Positions 42,170 to 50,038 of a stretch of DNA of 59,249 nt are shown one piece after another. The notes under the pieces are model-generated. The model had not been told where the DNA came from. It made no database searches and saw only the letters and a program-made list of their open reading frames with translations. A program made the translations under genes and the position numbers. Each line of letters starts with the position of its first letter. The first letter of the stretch is position 1. Source of the DNA: Ruminococcus sp. (GTDB taxonomy: Bacteria > Bacillota > Clostridia > Oscillospirales > Ruminococcaceae); contig JAFYGE010000059.1 in NCBI GenBank assembly GCA_017543335.1, positions 1 to 59,249 of the forward strand, written 5' to 3'.

Positions 42170-43363
42170 TTAATCAGTCTGACCGACACTTATTTCCTCG
42201 GAAATTTCTTCAGCTTCCTCATCGTGAGCTTTTTTATTCAGCTTTGACCTTCTTTTTTCCAGAGAAGGCAGCAGATTTTCTTTGTAGAAATGGTCGAGGA
42301 TAGCAGCAAACGGTATAGCGAAGAGAATTCCCCATACTCCGAATATACGTCCGCCGACGATGATAGAGAGAAGTATCAGCAGTCCGGGAACACCGAGAGT
42401 GCTGCCGAAAAGCTTTGGTTTTATCAGGTAGCCGTCGCAGAGCTGTAGTATAAGTGTGAAGATCAGGAATATAAGAGCACTCTTAGGGTCTACCATAAGG
42501 AGTATGAATCCGCCAATAGCACCGCCGACGATAGGTCCGAATGTAGGAGCAAGGTTGGTTATGCCGACTACAAATGATACAAGAGCAATATATTCCATAC
42601 CGGCTATTGCCATAAATATCGCATTGACAGTTCCGACTATAAGAGCGTCGATTATGGTAAATACTATATATCTGTTGAGTACAGCGTCACAGTGGATAAG
42701 GAATGAGTTGAGCGACTCATATTTTTTCTCAGGCATTATAGCCTTCAGAAGTCTTGTAGAACCGGTTTTTATTCTCTCTTTGCCTGCAAGGAGGTAAACT
42801 GATAGTATGAACGAGACTATCCAGTTGAACATACCTTTTCCGGCGTTAGTAAAGAAATTGATTATCTGAGTTGAGTTATCAGAGATATACGATACCACTC
42901 TGTTGAGTGTCTTTTCAGAAGAATCAACAAAGCTCCGCATATTGACTTTTTTAGATACGTTAGGGTCGATATTATCGAGCAGCTTCTGTACAGAGGCTGC
43001 ATATGAGCCGATATTATTTACGAAATTGGTGATACTGTCTACGAGCTGAGGCACAAGGGTAAGAAGCGTAAATACAACAAAGCAAATTACAGTTATTACA
43101 GCAAGAGTTATCGAAAATATCCATTGTGCTGTCTTAGAGGGGATCTTGCGGAATACCGTTCTCTGGTACATTTTTGCAAGAGGATTCATCATGTAAGCCA
43201 TAATACAACCGCCGATAGCAGTTGAAAAATACCCTATAACTCTTGAAATGCTGTCCCATATAGTGCCGATATTTGAGATCAGCAGGAAGCATATAACAGT
43301 TATGCAGCCTGCCATAGTGTTCGCAAACCAGCGTTTATTAATGAGATCCTTGAATTTTTCCAT
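42170..43363 (-). CDS. AI-2E family transporter (UPF0118/PerM)
   Basis: This 397-residue integral membrane protein has about eight helices and the family motifs LPVTNLAP-like ITNLAPTFGPIVGGAIGGFILL and LIKPKLFGSTLGVPGLLILLSIIVGGRIFGVWGILFAIP near the C-terminus. The family includes TqsA and Na+/H+ antiporter-like proteins; the substrate here is unknown. ATG 43363 is preferred because AAGG lies 8 bases upstream, while the ATG at 43378 has a weaker site. A consensus TTGACA/TATAAT promoter lies at 43395-43423. Confidence 0.9.
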   Translation of the reverse strand: MEKFKDLINKRWFANTMAGCITVICFLLISNIGTIWDSISRVIGYFSTAIGGCIMAYMMNPLAKMYQRTVFRKIPSKTAQWIFSITLAVITVICFVVFTLLTLVPQLVDSITNFVNNIGSYAASVQKLLDNIDPNVSKKVNMRSFVDSSEKTLNRVVSYISDNSTQIINFFTNAGKGMFNWIVSFILSVYLLAGKERIKTGSTRLLKAIMPEKKYESLNSFLIHCDAVLNRYIVFTIIDALIVGTVNAIFMAIAGMEYIALVSFVVGITNLAPTFGPIVGGAIGGFILLMVDPKSALIFLIFTLILQLCDGYLIKPKLFGSTLGVPGLLILLSIIVGGRIFGVWGILFAIPFAAILDHFYKENLLPSLEKRRSKLNKKAHDEEAEEISEEISVGQTD

Positions 43364-43394
43364 TTTTATGACCTTCATTTCTTTAGATAAAAAT

Positions 43395-43423
43395 ATTATA
43401 ACACATTAGATATATACTGTCAA
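43395..43423 (-). promoter_or_regulatory. Promoter of the AI-2E-type transporter gene
   Basis: On the minus strand, TTGACA, a 17-base spacer and TATAAT. Confidence 0.85.
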
Positions 43424-43550
43424 CGAAAAAACCAAGATATTACATATATATATAGGAACACCGCACACATCGGCTGAGAGATGTTAGCATAACGCAATTC
43501 AAGGGGATTAATGCACAAAATCGGGATATAGTTTTTGGTTATATCGCCTA

Positions 43551-43579
43551 TGACATTTTTGACAAAAAAATGCTATAAT
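43551..43579 (+). promoter_or_regulatory. carD promoter with extended -10
   Basis: TGACAT, a 17-base spacer and TATAAT preceded by TGC. The region 43424-43550 shows no gene. Confidence 0.6.
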
Positions 43580-43603
43580 TATTGTATATCAACGTGTAGC
43601 CGA

Positions 43604-43647
43604 TTCCCGACGTAAATCCAGTTGTCAGGGAAGGGCTTATTTTTTTA
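43604..43647 (+). terminator. Terminator-like hairpin in the carD leader
   Basis: TTCCCGAC pairs with GTC(A)GGGAA and is followed by GGGCTTATTTTTTT, just before the AGGAGG of carD. It could attenuate transcription. Confidence 0.5.
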
Positions 43648-43663
43648 TCTTAGGAGGGACATT

Positions 43664-44320
43664 ATGTATAGTATAGGTCAGGCAGTTGTTTATGCTTCAT
43701 ATGGAGTGTGTGTTATCTCAGCAATAGAAAAACATGATTTCAGCGGCGAGGATATAGAGTATTACGTTTTAAGACCAATAAACGATCATAAAAATACTTT
43801 CTATGTCCCGACCTCAAACAGTACACTTGTAAATAAAATGCGTCCGGTATTTTCACATGAGGAAGCAGAGAAACTCATAAAAGTCATGCCGGACGAAAAT
43901 TCTATCTGGATAGACGACGAAGCTGCCCGAAAAGAGGCTTACAGCAGAATAATCGACAGCGGCGACCGACTTGAATTGGTGAAGCTTATCAAAACTCTGT
44001 ATATCCATAAACAAAAACTCGCAGAACAACATAAACAGCTCCACTCAAATGATGAACGTTTTCTTAATAATGCCGAGAATATGCTGTTTGATGAGCTTGC
44101 ATATGCCCTTGGTATCTCCCGTGAAGAGGTGATACCATACATCGAAGCACATATAAATATGTGTTATCTAATTTGCACATATATGTATATCGGCAAAAAA
44201 GAATTTTTTCTTGTATCCCCCTTGACAAATCGTCCGGGATATAGTATAATGTGTAAAGTGATTTTAGATTACACCCGTGCAGAAGGAGTGCTCTTATGGC
44301 TAAGGAACTTAAATATGTGA
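43664..44320 (+). CDS. carD: CarD-family transcription factor with extended C-terminus
   Basis: CarD binds RNA polymerase beta and stabilises open promoter complexes. The N-terminal CarD/TRCF Tudor-like domain begins MYSIGQAVVYASYGVCVISAIEK, and the helical C-terminal domain follows to about residue 164 (SREEVIPYIEAHI). AGGAGG lies 6 bases before the ATG at 43664. The frame then continues for about 54 more residues of hydrophobic, AT-rich sequence that overlaps both a consensus promoter (44222-44250) and the first 25 bases of ylxM. Firmicute CarD proteins usually end near residue 160-170, so the tail may be non-ancestral. Confidence 0.85.
   Translation: MYSIGQAVVYASYGVCVISAIEKHDFSGEDIEYYVLRPINDHKNTFYVPTSNSTLVNKMRPVFSHEEAEKLIKVMPDENSIWIDDEAARKEAYSRIIDSGDRLELVKLIKTLYIHKQKLAEQHKQLHSNDERFLNNAENMLFDELAYALGISREEVIPYIEAHINMCYLICTYMYIGKKEFFLVSPLTNRPGYSIMCKVILDYTRAEGVLLWLRNLNM
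44222..44250 (+). promoter_or_regulatory. Promoter of the ylxM-ffh operon, inside the carD reading frame
   Basis: Consensus TTGACA, a 17-base spacer and TATAAT, 46 bases before ylxM. Confidence 0.85.
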
Positions 44321-44631
44321 TGCTCCTCGACTGCTACGGAGATCTCCTCACTGAACACCAGAGAAGTGTTATGGAACTTTATTACTGTGAGGACCTCTCC
44401 CTTGCTGAGATAGGAAATCCGCTCGGCATTACAAGACAGGCTGTTATGAGCCTTATAAAACGCACCGAAAATATTCTCCTCAACTATGAAGAAAAACTCG
44501 GATTTGCCGAAAGACTCGGTAAAATGAGAGATTGCTTCAGCAGGATAAGTTCGGCTGCTGATAATATAAACGACAAAAAAATCCGTGACTCTATCACCGC
44601 TGAGGTGCAGAAGGGTCTGGAGCTTCTATAA
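44296..44631 (+). CDS. ylxM: YlxM/p13-like DNA-binding protein (UPF0122)
   Basis: This 111-residue protein has a sigma-region-4-like helix-turn-helix: LLTEHQRSVMELYYCEDLSLAEIG and GITRQAVMSLIKRTENIL. It almost always precedes ffh in Firmicutes and is thought to tune the signal recognition particle, as shown for streptococcal YlxM. AAGGAG lies 9 bases before the ATG. ffh follows after 27 bases. Confidence 0.93.
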   Translation: MAKELKYVMLLDCYGDLLTEHQRSVMELYYCEDLSLAEIGNPLGITRQAVMSLIKRTENILLNYEEKLGFAERLGKMRDCFSRISSAADNINDKKIRDSITAEVQKGLELL

Positions 44632-44658
44632 ACAATACATCTGAATGGAGATGATAGC

Positions 44659-46041
44659 ATGGCATTTGAGGGACTTTCCGAAAAACTTAATAACGTCTTT
44701 AAAAAGCTGAAGTCAAGAGGTAAACTTACTGAAAGTGACGTTAAGGAGGCTATGCGTGAAGTCCGCCTTGCTCTTCTTGAAGCGGATGTAAGCTATAAGG
44801 TAGTTAAGGATTTCGTTAAAAATGTCACCGAAAGAGCTGTCGGTGAGGATGTCCTCGCAAGCCTTACTCCTGCACAGCAGGTAATTAAAATAGTTAATGA
44901 GGAGCTCTGCTCCCTCATGGGCGACAGCAATGCCCGCATTAATTTTGCTTCAAAACCACCAACGGTCATCATGATGTGCGGACTTCAGGGTTCAGGTAAG
45001 ACCACTCACTCTGCTAAACTCGCTAAGCTGCTCAAAAAAGAAGGACACCGTCCTCTGCTCGCAGCCTGCGATATTTACCGTCCTGCTGCTATCAATCAGC
45101 TTCAGGTAGTAGGTAAGAAAGCAGATGTCCCTGTTTTTGAAATGGGACAGATAGACCCTGTTATCATCGCTAAAAAAGCTCTTGCATACGCTAAGGACTA
45201 CGGTCATGATGTGCTTATCATAGATACCGCCGGCCGTCTGCACGTTGATGAGGCTCTCATGCAGGAGCTTATCAACATTAAAGAGCTTACTCAGCCAAAT
45301 GAGATTATGCTCGTTGTCGACGCTATGACCGGTCAGGACGCTGTTAACGTCGCTAAGGCTTTCGATGATGCAGTAGGCATCACAAGCGTTCTTATGTCAA
45401 AGCTTGATTCAGATACAAGAGGCGGTGCTGCACTTTCAGTACTCGCAGTTACAGGTAAACCGATCAAATTCGTTGGTATGGGCGAAAAGCTCGACGATTT
45501 TGAACAGTTCCACCCTGAGCGTATGGCTTCACGTATCCTCGGTATGGGCGATGTGCTCACACTCATCGAAAAAGCTGAGAACGTTATGTCTCAGAAGGAA
45601 GCTGAAAAGCTCACCAAAAAGCTCAAGGAGAATAAGTTCGATATGGACGATCTCCTCGACCAGATGAAACAGATAAAAAAGCTTGGCAATATGAAGTCTA
45701 TTCTCGGTATGCTTCCGGGCGTAGGTGAGAAGATCAAGGATGTGGATGTTGATGAAAGACAGCTCGACCGTGTCGAGGCTATTATAACTTCCATGACCAA
45801 GGCTGAAAGAGCTAAGCCTTCTATAATAAATCCTTCACGTAAAAAGCGTATTGCTGCCGGTTCGGGCACAAAGGTCGAAGACGTGAACAGACTGCTCAGA
45901 CAGTTTGAACAAATGCAGAAAATGATGAAGCAGTTCACAGGAAGCAAGGGAAAAATGTCCCTCAGAAAAGCAAGAAAGAACCTCGCCGGAATGAATTTCG
46001 ATAAAATGGCTGGTAAGGGCGGCGGAAATCTGCCGATATAA
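44659..46041 (+). CDS. ffh: Signal recognition particle GTPase Ffh
   Basis: This 460-residue SRP54 protein targets nascent membrane and secreted proteins. The N domain (1-90) contains REVRLALLEADVSYKVVKDF. The G domain has the P-loop GLQGSGKTTHSAKLA, DTAGRLHVD, and TKLD-type MSKLDSDTRGGAAL. The Met-rich M domain (about 325-460) begins RILGMGDVLTLIEKAE and ends with Gly/Lys-rich sequence. The length is normal. It lies in the conserved order ylxM-ffh-rpsP-khpA. Confidence 0.98.
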   Translation: MAFEGLSEKLNNVFKKLKSRGKLTESDVKEAMREVRLALLEADVSYKVVKDFVKNVTERAVGEDVLASLTPAQQVIKIVNEELCSLMGDSNARINFASKPPTVIMMCGLQGSGKTTHSAKLAKLLKKEGHRPLLAACDIYRPAAINQLQVVGKKADVPVFEMGQIDPVIIAKKALAYAKDYGHDVLIIDTAGRLHVDEALMQELINIKELTQPNEIMLVVDAMTGQDAVNVAKAFDDAVGITSVLMSKLDSDTRGGAALSVLAVTGKPIKFVGMGEKLDDFEQFHPERMASRILGMGDVLTLIEKAENVMSQKEAEKLTKKLKENKFDMDDLLDQMKQIKKLGNMKSILGMLPGVGEKIKDVDVDERQLDRVEAIITSMTKAERAKPSIINPSRKKRIAAGSGTKVEDVNRLLRQFEQMQKMMKQFTGSKGKMSLRKARKNLAGMNFDKMAGKGGGNLPI

Positions 46042-46104
46042 AAGCTTTCAATGCGACGTCTCCCGCCGCATGGAATATATACTAAATTACGGAGGTGAAT
46101 ACAA

Positions 46105-46347
46105 ATGGCAGTAAAGATCAGACTCAGAAGAATGGGTGCTAAGAAGGCTCCTTTCTATCGTATAGTTGTTGCTGATTCCAGATACCCAAGAGACGGTAGA
46201 TTCGTTGAAGAGATCGGTTTCTATGATCCTACAAAGAATCCTTCTGTTGTAAAGGTTGACGCTGATAAGGCTAAGGACTGGATCGCAAAGGGTGCTCAGC
46301 CTACAGACACTGTTAAGGTAATCCTCAAGAATGAGGGAGTACTTTAA
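46105..46347 (+). CDS. rpsP: 30S ribosomal protein S16
   Basis: This 80-residue protein begins [26 protein letters not shown]-type sequence, which is diagnostic of S16, and ends [25 protein letters not shown] lies 8 bases before the ATG. A GAGACG/CGTCTC hairpin at 46362-46391, without a T-run, lies between rpsP and khpA. Confidence 0.98.
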   Translation: MAVKIRLRRMGAKKAPFYRIVVADSRYPRDGRFVEEIGFYDPTKNPSVVKVDADKAKDWIAKGAQPTDTVKVILKNEGVL

Positions 46348-46420
46348 TCATCGGACTCTGCGGAAGAGGTGAGACGTATCGTCTCTTCCTCTGTTCCCGT
46401 AGCTTTTGGAGGTTAATTCA

Positions 46421-46654
46421 ATGAAAGATCTACTTTACGCTATCGCAGCAGGACTTGTTGAGGATAAAACAGCTATCAAGATAACCGAGGATGAACCGGA
46501 TGCCGAGGGTGTTATCGTGTTCCATCTCTCAGTCGCTCCAGACGATATGGGAAGAGTTATCGGTAAGCAGGGCAGGATCGCTAAAGCTCTCCGTACTATC
46601 ATGAGAGCCGGTGCTGCAAAAAAGGACCTCAAGGTTTCTGTTACTATCGAATAA
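46421..46654 (+). CDS. khpA: KH-domain RNA-binding protein KhpA
   Basis: This 77-residue protein is almost only a KH domain: VAPDDMGRVIGKQGRIAKALRTIMRAGA with the GxxG loop GKQG. KhpA (YlqC) pairs with KhpB/Jag to bind RNAs and influences cell elongation in streptococci. ATG 46421 is chosen because TGGAGGT lies 8 bases upstream. The position after rpsP is conserved in Firmicutes. Confidence 0.95.
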   Translation: MKDLLYAIAAGLVEDKTAIKITEDEPDAEGVIVFHLSVAPDDMGRVIGKQGRIAKALRTIMRAGAAKKDLKVSVTIE

Positions 46655-46658
46655 AAAA

Positions 46659-46686
46659 TTCCGCCGAGGTACGGCGGTTTTTTTGT
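46659..46686 (+). terminator. terminator of the ylxM-ffh-rpsP-khpA operon
   Basis: CCGCCG-aggta-CGGCGG is followed by TTTTTTTGT. Confidence 0.9.
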
Positions 46687-46703
46687 ATATACAGGAGGCA
46701 GTT

Positions 46704-47189
46704 ATGCTTAAAGCTATTCTTAGCGGCGAAGCCTGTGCAAAGTGCAGACTTTGCTGTGTTTTTGACCGCTATGACGTTTGGGAAACTCCCGTGTTCACCG
46801 AGGAAATACGTGACCGCATACAGGCTGCTAAGCCTGAAACAAGATTTATCCCAAAAGACGGCGGATATATATTCCGTGTGGGAGAGCTTAAAGGCGATGA
46901 GCTTTTTTCATGTCCGGCTCTGACTGAAAACGGCTGTATGCTCGGCGACGATAAGCCTTTCGACTGCCGTATATGGCCTTACCGTATAATGGAGGTCGGC
47001 GGCAGACGTGCAATAACTTTCGCTTCTATCTGTGAGGAGCTTTATAATCGTCCGCTCTCACAGCTCGTGGAGCATCTAAAAAACGGTCTTGCAGACGTTA
47101 TATTCTCATATGCCGACGAGCACCCTGAGATCGTCAAGCCGTATTACGAGGGCTATCCGGTGCTGATGTTCGAGCGTAGACCGCTTTGA
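46704..47189 (+). CDS. YkgJ-type cysteine-cluster protein (possible Fe-S or zinc binding)
   Basis: This 161-residue protein belongs to the YkgJ/UPF0153 group, which has a conserved CxxCxxCC cluster: here GEACAKCRLCCVFDRYDVWE near residue 10. Further cysteines follow in LFSCPALTENGCML, PFDCRIWPYRI and ASICEEL. The function is not established. ATG 46704 is chosen because AGGAGG lies 5 bases upstream. It occupies the place after khpA where many Firmicutes carry rimM and trmD; those genes are not in this window. Confidence 0.85.
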   Translation: MLKAILSGEACAKCRLCCVFDRYDVWETPVFTEEIRDRIQAAKPETRFIPKDGGYIFRVGELKGDELFSCPALTENGCMLGDDKPFDCRIWPYRIMEVGGRRAITFASICEELYNRPLSQLVEHLKNGLADVIFSYADEHPEIVKPYYEGYPVLMFERRPL

Positions 47190-47204
47190 GATATGCCGCT
47201 TTTC

Positions 47205-47233
47205 TTGACATAGTTTCGTCAGAATGGTATAAT
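47205..47233 (+). promoter_or_regulatory. Promoter of the DUF2225 gene
   Basis: TTGACA, a 17-base spacer and TATAAT, 36 bases before the start codon. Confidence 0.85.
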
Positions 47234-47269
47234 TTATTATAAATAAAAACATAAAGAAAGGATATAGAC

Positions 47270-47926
47270 ATGATAGAGACAAAAAATACCGAAATTGTAT
47301 GCAGTGTGTGCGGAAACAAGTCCATTCAGACTGTTTTAGCCAAATCAAAGCCTGCAACGGGAGCTCCTGACCTCGATATCAGACCTGCCGGAGAACCTCG
47401 CCATTATCTGAAATACATGGTAATGGAATGTCCTCACTGCGGCTACTGTGCCCCCTCACTTGACCGACCTTTCGACGATACCCGTGAGTACCTCGAAAGC
47501 GAGGAGTACAAGACCTGCGGAGGTATAATTTCAGCAAATGAAGCTGCTGCAAAGCTCACAAAGAATGCTCTTGTGTTCATTAAGAATCATAACTACAAGG
47601 ACGCTGTAAGAGGCTATCTTAGTGCAGCATGGGAGTTCGATGACGAGAACAATGACCGCCTTGCAAAAGAATGCAGAAAAAGAGCTGTTCAGATAATGGA
47701 TGAGCACCCTGCCGCTTTCAAGGGGGATAATAACTATAAGCTCCTGAAAGCTGACCTTCTTCGCCGTTCAGGTGAGTTTGACCGTGTTATAAGAGAATAC
47801 GAGGGTACAGCTTTTCCGTCGCAGATAATGACTGCTATCGCATTCTTTGAAGTCCACCTTGCAGCAAGCATGGACTCTGCTGCTCACAGAGCTGACGAAG
47901 TTCCGGGAGTTTCTGCTGCAAACTAA
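47270..47926 (+). CDS. DUF2225 zinc-binding protein
   Basis: This 218-residue cytoplasmic protein has two CxxC pairs, CSVCGNKS and CPHCGYCAP, as in DUF2225 proteins. Helical TPR-like sequence follows (YKDAVRGYLSAAWEFDDENND, KADLLRRSGEFDRVIREYEG). The family is common in clostridia and has no assigned function. AAAGGAT lies 8 bases before the ATG. A hairpin CATCACCGCA / TGCGGTGATG (47930-47969) follows the gene but lacks a T-run. Confidence 0.85.
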   Translation: MIETKNTEIVCSVCGNKSIQTVLAKSKPATGAPDLDIRPAGEPRHYLKYMVMECPHCGYCAPSLDRPFDDTREYLESEEYKTCGGIISANEAAAKLTKNALVFIKNHNYKDAVRGYLSAAWEFDDENNDRLAKECRKRAVQIMDEHPAAFKGDNNYKLLKADLLRRSGEFDRVIREYEGTAFPSQIMTAIAFFEVHLAASMDSAAHRADEVPGVSAAN

Positions 47927-48014
47927 ATGCATCACCGCACAATGCACAACTTACGTTTTGATGCGGTGATGTCTGAAGTCAACTTTATAAAATGGTATAG
48001 ATCGGGGAATAATT

Positions 48015-48911
48015 ATGAAAAAAATACTTGCAATTTTACTTTCAATAATAATGATGATGTGCGTTATTTCCGCTCCGACTGGGGTAAAAGCGGATTTCGG
48101 AGACTATGCCGGCGATAACGATTACGGCGGCGGAGATGACGGAGGAGGCTGGGATTCCGGCGGAAATGACGACAGCGACTGGTCCGGAAGCGGCAGCGGT
48201 GGCGGCGGCGATCTGTTTGATATTGTAATACTTATAGCTATAGTCATCTTTGTCATCTATAAAAGCAAAAACAGCAAAAGCACGTCCTCAAACCGACCAA
48301 ATACCAGTGTACGCCGGACTAATTCCTTTACGTATAGGAATATCGAAGAATATCTGCATATAGATCCGGACTTCTCTGAAACACAATTCAAGGATAAGGT
48401 GTCTAACCTTTATATACAGTTTCAGGAGGCTTGGCAGGCAAAGGATCTTTCCTCGCTGAGACCGTATCTCACCGACTCTGCTTTTGCTAAATTCGACAGA
48501 CAGCTCGATAACTACCGTCAGAATCATACCACAAATTATGTGGATCATCCTGCGGTACTTAACGTTCATGTCCGTGGCTGGTATAATGACGGCAATATGG
48601 ACGTTATGGTCGTTGAATTGAGGACTCGTATAATCGATTACGTTAAGGACGATGCGAGCGGAGTTATTGTCAAGGGCAGCGACAGTATAGAGAAGTTCAT
48701 GACCTATGAATGGAAGCTTGTAAGGACTCATGGAGTTACTACAAGGAATTCAACAGGTACTTCTGCTAAGGTATGCCCGTATTGCGGTGCTCATGTTGAC
48801 ATAAATCACTCAGCAGTTTGTGAATACTGCGATTCAGTCCTCACGACTGACGAATTTGACTGGGCTGTAAGCGAGATAAGTGGTATATCTCAAAGAAGCT
48901 ACCGCATATAA
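48015..48911 (+). CDS. Membrane-anchored Tim44-like domain protein with zinc ribbon
   Basis: This 298-residue protein begins with a signal peptide (MKKILAILLSIIMMMCVISA) and a Gly/Asp/Ser-rich stretch at 30-70. One membrane helix covers about 72-88. A Tim44-like domain follows at about 120-240 (FKDKVSNLYIQFQEAWQAKDLSSLRPYLTDS, MTYEWKLVR). The C-terminus is a zinc ribbon (CPYCGAHVDINHSAVCEYC). Tim44-like proteins of this kind are widespread in Firmicutes; their role is unclear, possibly membrane or protein binding. GGGG lies before the ATG at normal spacing. Confidence 0.85.
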   Translation: MKKILAILLSIIMMMCVISAPTGVKADFGDYAGDNDYGGGDDGGGWDSGGNDDSDWSGSGSGGGGDLFDIVILIAIVIFVIYKSKNSKSTSSNRPNTSVRRTNSFTYRNIEEYLHIDPDFSETQFKDKVSNLYIQFQEAWQAKDLSSLRPYLTDSAFAKFDRQLDNYRQNHTTNYVDHPAVLNVHVRGWYNDGNMDVMVVELRTRIIDYVKDDASGVIVKGSDSIEKFMTYEWKLVRTHGVTTRNSTGTSAKVCPYCGAHVDINHSAVCEYCDSVLTTDEFDWAVSEISGISQRSYRI

Positions 48912-48982
48912 TAGGCTGACCAAATTTAAGACAATACCGCAAAGTGGACTTTGTGCGGTATTGCCTTAAAGCAGGAGGTAAA

Positions 48983-49717
48983 ATGAGTAAAAAATACAGA
49001 ATGCTTGCTGTCGGAGGTGGTGCAGGTATCGATCTTGCTGTTTCAAAATATATGAAAGAGGCAGACATTAAACCTGTGATACTCCCACTTGATACGGCAG
49101 CAGTAACAGCAGAACTTGATTCAGAAAAATGCGACGGAATATTGATATTTTCTGTAAAAGCCAGAAAAACTATAGAGTTAATCGGACTTATATCCCGAAA
49201 ATACCCGGATATATGCATATTTGTAGGAGTTTATTCGTTTCACGGAAATGAGGAGGATGACTACCTTCAAGCCGGTGCAGACCTGTGTTTTTACCTCCCG
49301 ACTTCAATGCGAAGAATAGTACGTATTGTGAAGAGCTACGCTATATTCAGCAAAAACAGCAATATTGAAACAAGTATCCCCTGCTTTCTCTGGGACAAAG
49401 GTCTGTGCTTTGATACAAAGGGCTTTCTCTATCTTTGCAAGGCAATCGAGATATGCCTCAGCGACTCATCGTGCCTGAGCCATATGTATGAGAAAGTTTA
49501 TGGCGGAGTTGCAGAGGAATTCAATGTCTCAATGAAGTCGGTCGAAAGACTTGTCCGGCTGACAGTCGTGAATGCGGTCGAAAGCGGTCAAGTTTCAAGG
49601 ATATTTAAACGAAATGTCGAAAAAATGACAGTGCGAAGCTTTATCAAAGAAATGTGCTACCTCTATTGCCGTAAGTACGTCGCCCCAAACGCCGATATAA
49701 ATAATTTCAGGATATAA
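48983..49717 (+). CDS. Spo0A-like regulator with degenerate receiver domain
   Basis: This 244-residue protein has a receiver-like N-terminal half (about 5-110) and a C-terminal Spo0A effector domain (about 140-205). The latter shows GFLYLCKAIEICLSDSSCLS and VYGGVAEEFNVSMKSVERLVRLTVVNAVESG, which matches the Spo0A DNA-binding helices. In the receiver half the phosphorylation site, normally hydrophobic-hydrophobic-Asp, reads DGILIFSVK with no acidic residue after the strand; the acidic pocket is also not seen. It is therefore unlikely to be phosphorylated in the usual way. AGGAGG lies 4 bases before the ATG at 48983. It could be a phosphorylation-independent regulator or an antagonist of Spo0A (inference). 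Confidence 0.75.
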   Translation: MSKKYRMLAVGGGAGIDLAVSKYMKEADIKPVILPLDTAAVTAELDSEKCDGILIFSVKARKTIELIGLISRKYPDICIFVGVYSFHGNEEDDYLQAGADLCFYLPTSMRRIVRIVKSYAIFSKNSNIETSIPCFLWDKGLCFDTKGFLYLCKAIEICLSDSSCLSHMYEKVYGGVAEEFNVSMKSVERLVRLTVVNAVESGQVSRIFKRNVEKMTVRSFIKEMCYLYCRKYVAPNADINNFRI

Positions 49718-50033
49718 CAAAATGCTCCCTTGCGTTTTTTGGGGACTTTTATAGTGATTTGTACGTCTTATTGAGGGAAACCCTTTTGAAAAAGGGTTCT
49801 CCCTCAAACTCCCTTCCTAAAACTTTCGGCTTCATTTTTCCCCAGATATAGTGCTCCAGTAGTAAATTAACTACTGGTTTTTTGTTTTCAGGAGCACTAT
49901 ATCTGGGGAAAAATCAGTCTGAAAGTCTTTGGAAAGGGGTTCGGGGAAGAACCTTTCCTCAGAAAGGTTTGCCCCGATAAAATGTACGTATCACTGCATA
50001 AGTCCCCAAAACGCAAGGGAGCATTTTGCTATA
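49713..50033. repeat. Large nested palindromic repeat element (about 320 bases)
   Basis: Outer arms from TATAACAAAATGCTCCC (49713 on) pair with the complement ending at 50033, covering about 45 bases with a few mismatches and a small indel. Inside are GAGGGAAACCC-type hairpins. At the centre is a perfect 23-bp inverted repeat (49835-49857 against 49891-49913, TTTTTCCCCAGATATAGTGC...) around CCAGTAG/CTACTGG. It fills the whole space between two convergent genes and starts inside the stop codon region of the upstream gene. No transposase is present. Confidence 0.85.
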
Positions 50034-50038
50034 TGAAG

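Noticed and set aside
43464-43490. CTGAGAG in a leader-like region, reminiscent of a TPP riboswitch
   Set aside because: The second conserved half (ACCTGA..GGTTAATACC) is missing, and the adjacent genes have no link to thiamine.
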